A stretch of 64,000 nucleotides of DNA from Phoebastria nigripes (Eukaryota; Chordata; Aves; Procellariiformes; Diomedeidae). Position numbers and translations under genes: made by a program. The DNA lies in NCBI GenBank assembly GCA_035582835.1, contig JAYKAV010003437.1, forward strand, positions 112,786 to 176,785. Direction: 5' to 3'. Under the pieces are notes generated by a model that saw only the letters and a program-made list of their open reading frames with translations, did not search any database and was not told the origin of the DNA. Below are positions 27,001-41,477 of this stretch, piece after piece (the first letter of the stretch is position 1; each line of letters opens with the position of its first letter).

Positions 27001-30000
27001 GGGTGGAGTGGAAAGAGGAGACATATTTTAAATGCGTTTTACATTTCTGAGTCTACTCATGATGTGATCGGACATCCAAGACAAGACAAGCATGAAGGGT
27101 GTGGCTACTCCTATCAGTAGGAGCTATTTGTTAAATCATGATAGCTGGAACACAACACTTAACTCTGGGATCTTCTGAAAAGGAAGAAGACTTAACTTTA
27201 CTACTACCAGGACCTTGTGAAGTGGATTGCTTAAGGTACCCAGTACTAGGCAGAAATATCCTTGACAAAATGACGAGTGATTAAAGAAAAAGAGAAGAAA
27301 GGGGAGAAAGACCATGTTGTAACAGACATGCTTGTTATGAACTTTCATTAATAGACTTCCTGTATAAAAATTTTGTACCAGCCTTTCTCAAAGAAGGTAT
27401 AGTATAGATGTGTAGAGGGTTTCAGTTGCTATTATCATTGATGATAGGGATTAAATTTTCAGCCCTATTTCCTTTCACATGCATTTCTTCCTGTGCTTCA
27501 GTCGGAAGCTGTCAGGATCTTAACAGCAGCACAGGCGACCTGGACCCAGGAGAGATGGCAAGCAGCATTTCTGCAGCCTCCTCTAGATGTTCTGCCAGTA
27601 GAAGGCAGGCTTTATTTAACCTAGGAAATAACCAAGAGATATTCCAGCTACCAATGAAACAAATCGATATCAAATCACAGCACCCTGGCAGGCTTTCTGC
27701 CATTGAATACTGCCTGCTATTTAGGCCTCTTGTAAAGGGGGCTGCACGCTGTAAATAGTTTCTTGGCAGATTGCCATTGAAGGTCCAGTGCCAGGGGTTT
27801 ACTCCTGGCCTTGTTGTAAGCCTGGACCCATAGGTTCACCTGCCATCACAAGGTCAGAAGTTTGAAAGGCACTCATATTATTTAAGGCAACAGTTTAATT
27901 TACTTTAAACATTAAAAACAAACAAGCATATTGAAATCCACTGCAATGGTAACCTGTGCACACTCATGTTGAGCAAATGTATCGATCACCCTTTGCAAAA
28001 ATGTACTTTAATACGTTGTAAAACCTTGCTAATATAGTATAATAAATAAAATGGGGGAGGGTTAAGTGCATGATATTAGATCAGCATATTCTGTAGCAGA
28101 GATATGAAATAAGCACTTGCTTCCTAAAGGAGCATTAACTAGCTTCCATGTGTTAGTCCAGTGATCAATAGACAGTTCAATTTGCAGACCTTTGTTCTAG
28201 CTCTCAGTAACATGATATTACCTAATCCATGTCCTACCCATTCTCAGTAAAAACAAGGGTGGTGTGAACTGGCATACCTCCATTGCCTCCAAGGGAACCC
28301 TGTTGAGATGCTTTGGGCAAGAACTCAGTCAGGATATCTGCTTCCCAACTTTTCTTTGTAAGAAAAAGAAGTTTTAAGGTTACTAAGGAAAGATTGTACA
28401 AAACAGCTGCTCTGCAAGCTGATAGAAATATTTTTTTCAAATGGGATGAGCTCAAATACATGGAGGTTTTTGGTGTGCAAAACTTTGGGAGATGAACGTT
28501 TTGCATTTCTAGTTTTCTTCCCTTTCTTATTGTTGTTTCTGTATGTTCCACTCCTGGGATCTATCTTTTCTCTTCCCATGTCAGCTGCTCACTGGCAAGA
28601 AAAACATTAAAGTAATATTGGAAACAGTTCTGTTTCCCAAATCTTTTGACTACCTGAAGCTCTAACAAGACATTCATGTGAAATACCGTATCTACAAAGG
28701 CACTAGTGAAAAAAGTAACATGAACCTGAGATTCTGTCCTCTGTTTACGACACGCAACTTCCACCCATCTGTGAGGTCTTTAATTCACACATTTTCATGT
28801 AATGCTATTGACTGAGGCGAAAATGAACCTTGGCTTGAAATGGCAAGGTTTCTTCTAGAATAAACATAGACTAATTTTCGTTCTGTAAAAACCTTCAAGC
28901 AGGATCGTGTGATATGCATAGATGATCAGTATCAGAATACAGAGTAAAGTATCCTTCCTGAGCATCTAGCAGCCCACAGAAGTACCTGTCGACTCCACTT
29001 CTGCTTTGATTATTCCATGATTCACACAAAGCAGTCAGAGACCTGGTTTTACCCCCAGGAGCACCAGCCAGGATTGCCAAACCACCATAAGGCAGAAAAG
29101 GATGAGGTAATGGTTTGTATCACTGGTAGTACAATAAGTCATCATTCCTGCCCCACCCAGATGGTAGCAGGGAGGGAGCAGTACCATCCCCATGCTGCTC
29201 ACTGAAGGGGACAGAACTGAGTTGTCCCTCACCTGGAACAGAGCATAGCTACACAGCAGGCTGTGTTCTGGCATCTGATGACAAATAAAACAGTTTATGT
29301 CAAGTTTGTCTGTGTGGTTTGATGCAGCATCCGTGTGCAGCCAACAGTCTGCACAGAGTTGCTATGGCCTTGATACATTGACTTCAATAGAGTAAATCCA
29401 AAGCATATTGGTGTAACCAAGTGAAGCATCACAGTTCCATGGTGCTGAGGCTGAAATCAGAGTAATTGATGTCATTTCTAACATACCATTTTATTTTTAA
29501 AAACTAGGGGTTTTTGAGGAGTTGAATCAGTACGTTAATTCTGGAAACCTTCTGCAACAGGATGTTATTTAAATATCTAACAATCAGAACAATCAGTACA
29601 GATGCCTAGAAAAATAGACACAGTTCGAAAGTCTGTGCTGTTTGGTTTTGTTTTGGTGGTGGGTTTTTTTTCCCTAACAACTAAAGCAACTGTGTTTCAG
29701 GGTCTGAGTACAGCAATACTTAAATGTAGATCATTTGGGGGAAAAACAGCAGCTACCCCCCACAAAACCACAGAGGAAAGCAGACGGAGGATGTCTTTTT
29801 GACAGTCAAGGCTTTAACAGGAAGAAGGTTCAGACAAAAGCTGGTGAGGTATGGCTATTAGAAAGCCTGCAAAAATCTCACGCTTGCACAATTACAAGGT
29901 AGTATTGCTGTGAAAAAGATTAAATCAATAAAGAGAAAAGGGAGAGAACAAGAATAGACTGCATTTATTTCTGCCTCTGTTGGTGCCGGTGTATATCATG

Positions 30001-30054
30001 CAGAAGCCTGGTCATTTCAAATGTTCATCCGCATCTTACCAAATTACATCTGTT

Positions 30055-30127
30055 TAAATAAATAAATAAATAGATAGACAAATAGTAAAAAGGGAATATA
30101 AATAAATAAATAAACAAATAACAAATA
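30055..30127. repeat. (AAAT)n microsatellite, two arrays
   Basis: AAATAAATAAATAAATAGAT and, after about 25 bp, AAATAAATAAATAAACAAAT. They are interrupted tetranucleotide arrays. Confidence 0.9.
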
Positions 30128-33100
30128 GGGATGCATTTAATCCATTTTTGCCAAGGCAACTTTATTTAGAAAGCTGTTTACCTTTCTGAAAAGCTTCATT
30201 AGGCTTAAAAACAAAGAATGAAGTTGATTAATGTGCTCTAAGTGTGATGTTCAAATTGTAATTTTCATATACGTAAATGGATGCTTCTGCCGTATTTTGT
30301 TTGATAATTTACAGAGTTAGCACCGTCCAAACCACTAATCAGTTTCTTTTTATGAAGACAGCTGCAGAAGATCCTTTTAGAATGCTAATTTTCATTAGTG
30401 CCTTCACTCACCAAGAACTAGGGCCCTTCTCACAGATAACCTCATGACTGTAAACTGGGCTTAGGGAAATTTTGTTCACTTGCAATTCAGTTGTTTGGGG
30501 ATTTTTTTGTTTATTTTGTTTTTTCAGTAGGGTAATCTGAAGACAAGAAGAATGAGTAGCAAAAAAAACCCAAGTGGATGGATTTAAAAGAGAAGAGTGC
30601 CTATAAATCAAGACCGAGGCAGTTTATCTTTTCCTCTTTTTTTGATATTATCATCTGCTGAGCTGGCAGAAAAAAAGCAAGTTGCACAAAGGTAGCATTT
30701 CTCTAGGTACTGTCTGTATATTTTGTAGGATGGTGACATTAATACAGATTAGTTTTAACGCACCACTTTTGTAGTAATACTGTTCTAAAGCTCCTTTAAT
30801 GCAAAAAGTAGTGCTACAACCATATGCACTGTGGCAGGAAGCAGAAAAGACAAACGGATTAATACACGGGGTTACCACGTAAGAAAAATCAGGTTTAAAT
30901 CTGAAGTAGTTATATCATGCTATGCTATGTTTTACAGAATTGCCTCAGTTTCTCTCAGCAGTGCTAAAGCTGGTTCAGTGACAGCATTAGTTTCTGTTAA
31001 TTTGGAATTTTCATGCTCCAGTGACAGTATTAATTTTTTATGCCAGAGTAAATAGTAAGTAACCAATCAAATGGTCTAAATATATTAACGTTCTGCCTTT
31101 GTGCATAGGTATGAGAAGATTAGACTAATTCTGCTGTACAAAGAAAACAGCCTCATGGAAGCACTGAAAGTACATTTACTGTTGCAAGGAAGAATGATTT
31201 TCCTCAGAATATTTTGCATAGGACCAGAACAAAATTAGAGGTACTCCTCTAGCTTTAATATTTCAAACAGCAGTAATGAAACAGTCTCACAGTTTTTATA
31301 ACAAATCCAAGTATAAGGGTGTTAAATAAACTCTGACAGTTTCAGAAATCAGTCTGAGAACAGCTGACACATGTTCAGGAGCCCCTGCAGTATCTCCACA
31401 ATGATTAGAGATCTGAATCTACGTTTCAAAATGGAAAATGTCCTCTGTTGCCTTTCCCAGAAATACATGCTTATGCCCATAATCTCCGGCTTGAGTCCTT
31501 TCCATTAAATCTTCCCATCTCTTCCACTTAGTCTATACTGTGCCTCCTCTTCTCATCTGCCCTCATCTGATCCTTCCAGCAGCATACAGATGCCTGCCCA
31601 CCCTGATCTAAGTCACGGAAATGGTATTTAGGGTCAAGAAGGCAGATTTGGGATCCCTCTTGTGGAGAAAGAGTCACACTGATGAGACTACATAAGCAGG
31701 ATGGGATTTTCCAAAAGGCAAAATGATATTCTGTGGTTAGGCACCTTGAATATCAGTCTGTACAATTACTGCAAGAAAAAACTTTGCACTTGTGAACTCT
31801 CTGTCTTTCTGCCTAACTTCCATAATTCATTGGCTCTGTGTGATGTGTTTATAAGTGATTTCACAGAAGAATGAGAGAGAAGAATTATGGAAGCTGTGCC
31901 TTAATGAGAGCTGGGGTGGGGGAAAGGATTACAGTGTACTGTTGAACTGAGAGGATATATACTAAAACAGCTGGCATAGGAGACAAGAAAAGAAGATTCT
32001 GTGAAAATTAGGGGTATATGAGGTGCAATAAATGTAACTGACAAGAAAGGCTAAGAGCATCACTTAGGTTGACTACTAAAATGCAAAAGTAGTACACTGC
32101 TTATGCAAAACTGCTTATTTTAGACAAATGAACTGCCAAAGCAGCTACCTTTTTAGGTTCATGAGAATGTCAGTCTTCAGCCCAGATATGTGGAAACAAG
32201 ACTGTGTTATATAGTGTATGTTATCTGTGATAAATACAGCAGATCAGGATGAGTGAAAGAAGAGGAAATAGAAAATGCTTTTGGGTCATAAATGATTATC
32301 AGAGTTAGGGTGCCGAAGGCTGATAGCAACAGAGGTATTGGAGTCAAGAGGCAGAGTGTAAGAAGAGAAATGAAGGAGCACTGCTACTGTTAAAGAAACA
32401 CAGTTATGGAGGTGCTAGAAAAGCCTTCCTTGCTGATTTCTACCTGTTTTCTTCGTATTTCAGATATATAAACAGTTGGGACTGCTAGACTGTCACTATG
32501 TAATCCTGTTGCTGCTAATCCTGACTGTGGGATCATCCCAGCCTACAGAAAAAGTAAGTTAACAGAAAGAAAAAAGAAAAAAGAAAAAAAAAAATGTAAG
32601 CAAGTAGTTAAGCAGTAAGAGATAATGAGAATCATGGCAAAACTGTCCTCATTTGGCTTTAGAGGGACTTTGACAGCCATTTGGCACCCACAGAAATAAT
32701 TTCTCACATGTTGACAAGCCAAACGTGGCACCTGATACATGAGCTGTATTCAATGCTCTTTGTAACATCTGCAAAGTAGGGGTTGCCTATCCATTCCTTA
32801 TGTTTCATTGGTTTACTGCACAAAACCCATAAAAGTGTAAACATAAGCTATGAAGTGCCTTAATAGCAGAGACATTCTAACTGAATATTCTGAAAATCTA
32901 GACTACTTGCAATGATATAATTATATCATTTTGCTAATTTATATTTATTCTCAAGAAAAAATGTTTTTATATGAATAAACACAACATTATCAAATTGACA
33001 TAAGTACAGAAAACAAAGTGAAGTATGCCAAAATGAAGATGTCTAGTAACATGAAGCAAAAAAATCTTTGTGTGCTGGTACATTGTATCTTTTTGTGGGG

Positions 33101-33645
33101 GAGTTCTTTTCCTCTGAACTCCCCTAAACAAGCTTTATCTGAAACATGGTTCACTGAAAATACAAAAGTTATGGGCAAATTATATTTTCACCTAATGTAA
33201 TCATTAAGTGAAATCTGTTCTTTTCACTGAAAAGACACATAGATGCCCTGGAATAGATGAAAGATGGTGTGTTAGTTTATAGCAACTTTTACTTAGAGTG
33301 ATAACTGAATCCAGCAAAACAGATTCCAGTGTTAATTGTCCCTGCTGATAACTAGGGGTTTAATTCTATCATTATCAAAGCTCACTTTGAGCCCATATGG
33401 TTGCCTTTTGCCCTTGAATGTTACTCATATAAAAGACAATCTAAGAGAAAATTTATTTCCATTAAAAATTTTGCAGTCATGTAGCACTTTTAAGAGACTG
33501 TAGTAACTTCTGATGTACAGTCCAAAATTATGTAGAATCAGACTATAATGGACAATTTCAAGAACTAACATTAAGAAAACCCACTCAGAAAAAAACCCTA
33601 GGAGCAGAAGTTATTACACCTTGATCCAAGTATCCACAGCCATAG

Positions 33646-34655
33646 ACACATAGGTTAATTTAGGTTGTAAGAGACCTTTGGGGGTCATCTACTCCAAACC
33701 CTGCCCATAGCAGGGACAAATTCAGTTAGAGCAGGTTACTTGCTCACTCACCAGCTGAGTTTTAAATGTCTCCTAGGAGGGGATTCCACAAACTCTCTGG
33801 GCAACCTCTTCCAGTGATTAACCACCTTCACTGATGACTTTTTTTGTTTAAATCCAGGTGGAATTTGCCTTGCTGTACCTTGTGTCCACCACCTCTTGGC
33901 TTTTCGTTATGCGCATCTGTCAAAAGTCCCTATGACCACCCGTTAGGTAGCTGTGCATGGCAGCTAGGTCCCCCTTAGCCCTTTCTTCTTAAGGCTGAAC
34001 AAACGCAGCTCTCTCAGACTCCTGTGTCATGTGCTCCAGCCCCCAACCACCATGGTGACCCTTCTCTGGACTCATTCTACTTTGTCAACGTCTATCTTGT
34101 ACTGGGCAGCCCAGCACTGGACGCAGTAACCCACTTGTGGTCTCACAACTGCCAAGCAGAGGAGAATGACCACTTCCCTCAACCTGCTGGCTATGTTCTT
34201 TCTAATGCAGCCCACCCTGACATCAGCCCCAGGGCACACTGCTGACTCACGTTCAAGTTATTGTCTTCCAGGATCCCTTGTCCTTTACTGCCAAGCTCTT
34301 AGCTTTACCATTTCTCCAAGGGGTAGAGCTGGCTTCCAGGCGGTACTGGTGCATGGGGTTATTCCATCCCAGGTGCAGGACATTGCATTTCCCCTTACGA
34401 ACTTCATGAGGTTTTTATCCATCCATTTCTCCAGTCTCTCAAGAGCTCTCTGAATTTCAGCCTTGTCTTCCAAAATATTATCAGCTGTTTCCCATCACAG
34501 TTTCTGAGAGTGCACTCCGTCCCACTGCCTATTTCCTTAAGAAAGGCAGTATGTACTTTCAGCCCCAGTTTTGGCCCCTCAGGTATTCCACTCATAACTT
34601 GTCATTGCTGAACTTTGAACATTGACCCACCACCCTTTGAGCCAGATGAAGTCTC
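33646..34655 (-). mobile_element. old CR1 LINE copy (about 1 kb, 5' truncated)
   Basis: Read on the minus strand, this ends with a CR1 3' end at the left edge (decayed tail near 33646-33690, with the GGTCTCTTACAACC-like signature). It runs upstream through the ORF2 C-terminal region to the RT catalytic region near 34500. The minus-strand frame at 34404-34595 reads G-T-E-C-T-L and then N-C-D-G-K where intact CR1 has F-A-D-D-T-K, so the catalytic block is lost. Numerous substitutions and frameshifts make it clearly older than the copies at 50.3 kb and 55.3 kb. The small open frames here are shadows of this fossil. Confidence 0.9.
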
Positions 34656-35840
34656 TACAATTTGAAAAAGGTAAGTTTATGATTCTGGTTTTCATTAAAG
34701 AATTATACTAGACAGGTTGAATGGGGACACTGCAGGCTCATAGTGAGGACTAGGAAGAACTGACAAAACAGATGTAGGTGGGTAAGAGTATCCCCAGGGA
34801 AGAAAAAAGATTGTGTAATTAACTTTAAAACTGGAGAAAACTTGAAATCTTATATAGTCCCAGAGATTTAAGACAACACCTTTTACCCCAAAAGACCCAA
34901 TTCGGGCATTTGTTTTTTTTTGGGGGAGGGGGAGTGTTTGTTTTTTCTTTTTAAAGACAACTATGTCTATGGATATATTTCTGCAGAGTTTAGTAGTCTT
35001 ACCTCAAAAGAACAGAACAAATTTCCCCACCTCTTTAGTTGGCTTTTGATCAATAATCTCATTCCTTTCTTTCTCCTGAGACCAATGTAACCTTCCTACC
35101 TTTTATGGTGTCTATACTCAGCTTTACTTTGGTCTCTCCAGCTCAGATCCACTCCCTTTCTCTTCATCCTCTCTCCATAAATATAAACCCAGGTGCTACC
35201 TGGTTCGATGAAGCAATGTAGACTCCTCCAGTAGACAGAAATCTGCCTATATACCTCATCATAACATGTCTAATAACCCTCTTTATGACACTAAAAATTG
35301 TTACAGAAGAAGAGGAAGATTAATTGTTCTTCATGTTTACCCTTATAAGACAAGAAAATTAGCTTGATTTGTAGCATAAAAGATTTAAAGTGAGAAATTA
35401 AGAAAATGTTCCTTATTAAGTACAGGAAAAGGCTACCTAAGTTGTCAGCTTAATCCTTTTTTTTTTTTTAAACAAGAAGGTGATGAAGAGGGCCACCTGT
35501 AAATGTCTGAACTGTGCATGTTTCATAACTATCTATACTATGATCCATTCTCAAGGCACTTAGTTTTCTAGCCTGAGAAACCTCAAAATAACATACAAGC
35601 TACTGTGTGTCACGGCTCTGTTCCTAGGGTTTGTACAGCCAGAACCACACAGAACCTCAGGATAGATGTTGTAGAAAAACTACATGCAGCAGGTCTACCA
35701 GGCAATTTTGGACCACAGCAATTACACAGTTTTTTTCAGCCCTTAATGAAGTGTGCTGTTGGGAAGGGTCTGAGCTGAGGGCTCACTGAAGGTTGTGGAG
35801 CAGTTCTTGTGCTGGCAAACACTCCTGTTGAAACATGCAA
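34656..35840. other. unique sequence, no gene seen
   Basis: AT-rich sequence with a T10-G5-AGGGGG tract near 34912-34935 and T11 near 35459. No gene is recognised. Confidence 0.5.
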
Positions 35841-35904
35841 GAGGCTGGACTTTATGACCTCCTAAGGTCCCTTCCAACCTGAATTATCCTATGAGCCTAT
35901 CCTA
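35841..35904 (+). mobile_element. CR1 3' end fragment (64 bp)
   Basis: GAGGCTGGACTTTATGACCT and the following CCTTCCAACC match the conserved CR1 3' UTR. The copy ends in decayed terminal repeats ATTATCCTATGAGCCTATCC. This severe 5' truncation is typical of CR1 insertions. Confidence 0.88.
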
Positions 35905-38900
35905 CAGTTGCAACTTACCATCTCAAAAACACTGAGTCTTCCTTTGACTAATACTAGTCAGGCCTGACAATTATAGTACACTTCTATCTGTCAGAGGGAG
36001 TAAACAGAGACTTGAGGTTGTATTTCAGCCCTACATTTTTATTGCTCTTTGAATCTTTAACCAGAATGGCCTTTTGTCAAGCATTTGCTACATGCTATTT
36101 AAAGTGATGTTGAAATACTCCATTCTAAGGACTTAAAAAGATATTCTATTCACAATATTGTATAGCCAGATCCTGCAGCTCTACCTCCGTTTACCTATGT
36201 GAAAATTAGACGCAGGGAGATCTTGTAAGACTTATTGCCTGCTCATCTGCAAAGATATATCAATGAATTTGTGTGAACAGGTAAGGAAGCCTCTATAAAA
36301 AAACCCCAAAACTTCACCCCCCACTCCCGAAACTAAATCACCAGGAATGTAATTTAGTGAACAATATTAACAAAGTACAGTTTTAGGGCAGAATCTGAAA
36401 AAGAATCCAGATAGGAAATTTAGGAAGGCAGAATGTAATTATCCAAACTGGACTTTCATCAGGACGCCAGGGCTGGCATCACTGTTCCTCTGGAAAAAGC
36501 AGTGGAATCTCTAATGACAAAAAGTGGTATAAACAACAGTTTTACTCAGCATCTGCCATGCAAGTGTTCTCCCATGTTCTCCTGGGCCATCAGCCTGATG
36601 GCGACTCAGAGAAAACTGTGCTTGAGCCACCTATTGAATTACCAGTGAAACTGGATGAAATATCACCAAAAGAAATACAGGGTAATTAATGTGAAGAAAA
36701 TTATCCACAACTCTTTCAATTCATTTTTTCTTAAGCTGTCAGTTTAAGGAATACAAGGAATGCTGTCAGTAAGCATGGTCACGGAGAATTCAAGACTCCT
36801 ACATATTCTGCAGAAAGATATTTGCACAAACGTTCACATTATATTTGCATGTCATTCTTTGTAAGATTTTCAGGCATCCAAATAAGGAATAGAAACAACT
36901 CCATGCAATTTCTGTAATCATAAACTACCGGTAGTGAAATCTTACTCAAGGCAAATATACTGAAGTCTGTTGACATAAGTTGATCAAACAGTTTTCAACA
37001 ACCAGATTTCTAAAAATCAAAGTCTACTTGTGGGTAATTTACAAGTAGGAAAAGGTCATGGTTTGTTGATAAATGATTCATTATACGTAGTCTGCTCAGT
37101 ACAGATCATTCACTCATTAATAAACAGCACAGATGACAATCTAATATTTTTAAACCTTCTTTTATATTCACTCTTTTAGATATCTAGCTTTTATTTCAAA
37201 GTTTCAGGAGTCTTCCTAGCTATGTTACTGAAAAGGTGCCCAATGTTAAAAATGTACCTCATTTTCCCAAATCTAAGTCCTCCAACATCTGCAGTGATCC
37301 ACATAGTTCTCTCTTAGTAAAAAAAAGCTGATGAATTAGTCAGAGAAGAAGCAACTTCCAAATCCAAGGATTCAAACACCCTTCCTCTAGCTTCTTTGCA
37401 TTTAATCCCCAGGATCTGGTCTTGAACATATCATCTAATTAGAGCTCATACACTATCACAGAATCAAAGAGTGCCTTGGACATGTGCTATTTCATTGCAT
37501 TTAAGGTTTGATTCTGCAGCACTGAAGACTACAGAAACACTTCCTTTGACATCTACAAAGGCTGTACAAGGCCATGGTGCTTTATAGATAGAAGATAGGT
37601 TTAAACGTACATCTAAAAATACAGTAGAGCCATATTTTTTTGTAAGAAACACCACTTACTGAGAGAGCAGCTGTGTACTGCACCAGATCAAATTTGAGTG
37701 GTTTTAAGAAGCCACCCCATGTAGAGCCCATTACAGTAATCTAATTTTGATGGATGAAATCCAAGCATACATGCTCTCCTGGTGATTTCCTGCCCCAAAA
37801 ATATTTAAATACAATTAAAGAATTACAGTATTAAACAAATTTCCTTTTTGATATTCAATAGGCATTGAAATAGGAAACTCCTAAGTGCATGGCAGAGCCC
37901 TTATACTTTAAGTAAGTGGTACAGTGTATATGCATAAGCAGCTCACCACCAGCAAGATTTAACAAAGTTGTTCTTAATAGACACTCTGAGTGCTTTGCCT
38001 TCATGAAGTACCAGCCTTTTCCTACCTTATAATCAGCATTTATGGATGGCACATCACTCTGTGACCACTACTGTACCACTTCTGTGCTCTGCATGTACCA
38101 CTTGCACAAAAGGCCAATGGAGTTTGCTCTTTTTGCTTCTTTTCCCTGAAGAAACCGGGCAATTGTATGAAACATTCTCCATAACACAAAGCAAGTCTTA
38201 CTACCAACTTTGCACTCAGAAAAGGACATTTCATGTTAACCACTCCAAGATGCTTTCCAGTAGGTATTTCATCACAGGAAAATAGTGTTGGAACAATATA
38301 CGGAGAAGCTAGCATGAGGAGATTACGACGCACCAAGACTAGAATTGTTCCTTCCTTCCCTCAGGTACAAGCAGTCAGAAATAACCTTGAGGATTTCAAG
38401 AATGGTGAGTGATTTTTCCTGCCATTTTCTCTTTAAAAGATAGGAGCACCCAAAGGAAAAGATTTTTTTTTTTCAGTGATCTTTCCGCATATATGGCAGT
38501 TGCCATGTTAGTACATACTTAGAGCCAGGTTTTGCCAGCCATTTTTATTCCACTAGAATTGGTATCACGGATTACACCCAGACTAGCAAATCACAGCATC
38601 AATTCAAAATCCCCTGAATCTCTAGCAGAGTTTCAGTCTCATTTTGACAAGACACCCAAACATTCACCAGTACTTCAACAGTTACCCTTTCTGAACCTCA
38701 GCTTTTCTGTTAAGGAAATCTGCCTGAAAGAACATTATACCTTAGCATCTGTCACAACCATCAGAGGATCAAGACTTGAGGTTGGTGAGTTTTCATTAGT
38801 ATCTGTAGTTACAGATGAATTATCTTTTGCAGGGATAACAGAAACATAATACCATGAAGCAGAGTTATTTTAAATCTGAGAAAACCAAAAGAAGAAAGAA

Positions 38901-41425
38901 AGAGGCTAAAAAAAGAATCCTGGGATTCATATGTGGTTTTGATACCATTTATGTTGGATATGTCTTGAAACAAGTCAGGAGTTGCCCTTCTGGTCTTTTC
39001 AATTTGTAATTTTCAACTAATAAGGATCACATTCCTTTTTGCTTTGTAAAATTGTCATGTGTGACCTCACCCAAAAATTGTAATGTGCAAAACATCAAGC
39101 ATTTACACAGTAAAAATAATTGCAGTTATTACCATATAATACTGTAAAGGAAGACTGAAAGTTAAGGCAAGACTTTACAAAACTGCTATTTACGATGCAC
39201 GGACAAACAACAGTGTTCTCACAAAGTGCTACTGAAGTCAAAAATCTTATCTCTAGGTCATAGTTCCATCAGTGAAGAAGGCATCTACTCTACTGCAGGT
39301 ACTATGGTCCCTGACATGAAGATCTTATAACAAGATTTTTTTTCATGTCACACAAATAATAATGACAGCTAAATTTTTATATGTGCATGTCTGGAAGATC
39401 CCATTTATTTTGTAGTACTACATAAACTTTAATAAACTGACTTTTTACTGAGAAATTTACCCTTTAAATTCTTACATAACAATGCTTGCATTGGCATACA
39501 TCAATAAACATAAAATTCTCCAATGGAAACAAGTGAACTTGAAAGATAATCAGAAATGAAAAATGTATCTGCATTTTACATATGTTGGAATTCTGAGAAC
39601 TAATGATGAATGAATAACAATAATAATAATTTCTTCTAATTTCAGAGCAGTTTTTAAGATGTGTTCCCTTCATATATCTTCATGATTCTAGTTTGTTTTC
39701 TAGAATAAACATTTTAACAACACATTTTACTGAAAGGATTATTTACTGAAACAATGAATAGTAGGCCAGAAATATATCCAGCAGTTTCTGAATGCAAGTT
39801 CATCTGAAAACAAAAATGTCTTTCCTTGACTGGGTATTTGTAGCTCAAGCTATATGACTGAACAGAACCACATAGATTATATCAACCACTCTACTTGAAA
39901 ATAAACTAAAGCACAATTTGGAATCATTATTCAGTGAGGATATTTATAGAAGAAAATCATAGAGTATTTTTTCACAAACTGAAGAAGATGTGATATTCAT
40001 CAAACACAGTTCAAAATCAATAGATAAATTATTCACAAGGTAGTAATGAATGATGCTTACCACATAAATTCTTATAGAAACAATAAAATCTTAGGTTTTT
40101 AACAAAGTCCTATATAATTTCCTGCCTCCAAACCAACCTCTCCCCTCAACTCCTTATCCTAACCAAAACAGTTTCTACCCCAGACGGAAGACAGAGATTG
40201 CAAGTCTACTGGGGTTTATGCTGTACCAACCAGTTTGTAAATTATATCAGACACAGAAGTGATAAGTATGATCTCCAAATAACCATAGCTGTATATTCTC
40301 CAAAAACATTTTAAATCAAATATCTTGATTAATGTGACTAGAACAGGCTTAATCATAAGCCTCTCTCACATCACTGTGAGACTTTGCTGATGTCAATGGA
40401 TGTTGCTTAAGAGAACACTGGCACAAGAAATCAAGTACTTGAAACCAACCACAATCAAGGCATATGAATATAGTATTTAAATGAGACTAAGTGACTCAAC
40501 AACCTAGAGTAGCTTCTAAAAATGTATATAAATATTTAAGAGTATGAATATATTCAAAACATACCTTTGGATTGTAGCTTATATTTGAGTCATGAATAAA
40601 CAGTTCTTACATAATTAGGAACTTTTGAAAATAATGACCTACATTGCTAGTTGAAATGGCATCTTGCACCAATAGTGTTTGGATAATAAGAGTATGAGGG
40701 AAATTTGGGAGTATAATAGAACCTTTCATACATCAAGAAGAATTATACCATGTTTCACTTCCATTATTCTCATCCTTTTAAATTTAAGATTCAGGGCCAG
40801 TTTCTTAGCAGGTTGGATTCACCATAATAGTACTCAACCTAACATAGCCACAACAGTCTGGCTATGTTGTGAGTTCAGTGACAGACCATTCTAAAAACAT
40901 CACTTTGCTAGCCACTGCTGTAAATAAACCTCTCACTATGATGTATATGGGTATAAAAATCTAGTAAATGACAACATATTTAGTTGGCAAATATTCAGCA
41001 AAAACTTACCCTACGAGATAAGGAAGTGTTTATCCCATTCCCTAAAATTGACTATTCCCCTGTAAGCAGCAGCACCTAATACTGGTGTAGTCAAGTGATT
41101 AGGAAGTCCATACCACTATCTGATCACTCTCAGAGAAGGCATGAGACTTAAAGGTTAGTAGGCTGATCCAATATGTCTTTCTCACCTTAAGTGCTCAAAA
41201 GTATAACTGCCTTTCCTACAAGAGCAATCCATGCAATTACATAGCAAATGTAAAGATTAGAGGACTGAATTCAGTGAGAAGTGATAACAAAACACTACAT
41301 GATGAAGTTGTATCACTAGCTCTTTAATGAAGAATATTTTGTTCCCTACTGAATATTTTTAGTGTATGAAGTGAGGTGCAGGTCAGATGGAGACAATACT
41401 AACCACTTTAGTGATTAGGAAGTAT

Positions 41426-41477
41426 AATGAAGGAAGTATAACCTTTAATACTTCCTTTAATGAAGGAAGTATAACCT
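41426..41477. repeat. short direct repeat with internal hairpin
   Basis: AATGAAGGAAGTATAACCT occurs at 41426-41444 and again at 41459-41477 (period 33 bp). Between them lies AATACTTCCTT, so AAGGAAGTAT can pair with ATACTTCCTT as a 10-bp stem. This is a cruciform-capable duplication of unknown role. Confidence 0.8.

Larger units (their letters stand above)
24001..33645. other. unique sequence, no gene seen; candidate non-coding elements
   Basis: No coding exon is recognised. Simple repeats are listed separately. Two sub-regions have balanced, complex composition unlike the AT-rich surroundings: about 27480-27800, and about 30170-30430, which contains several TAAT/ATTA homeodomain-type cores. 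They could be conserved non-coding elements, but nothing in a single sequence can show conservation. The 24040-24600 segment reads like a possible decayed LTR with an AATAAATTT word on the minus strand, too weak to call. Confidence 0.45.

Noticed and set aside
37457..37482. ATCACAGAATCAAAGAGTG resembling an inverted CR1 tail
   Set aside because: Only a few bases match, and the expected CR1 3' UTR does not follow.
38532..38849. 105-codon plus-strand frame
   Set aside because: Composition looks protein-like but no motif is recognised, and the surrounding sequence shows no exon structure.
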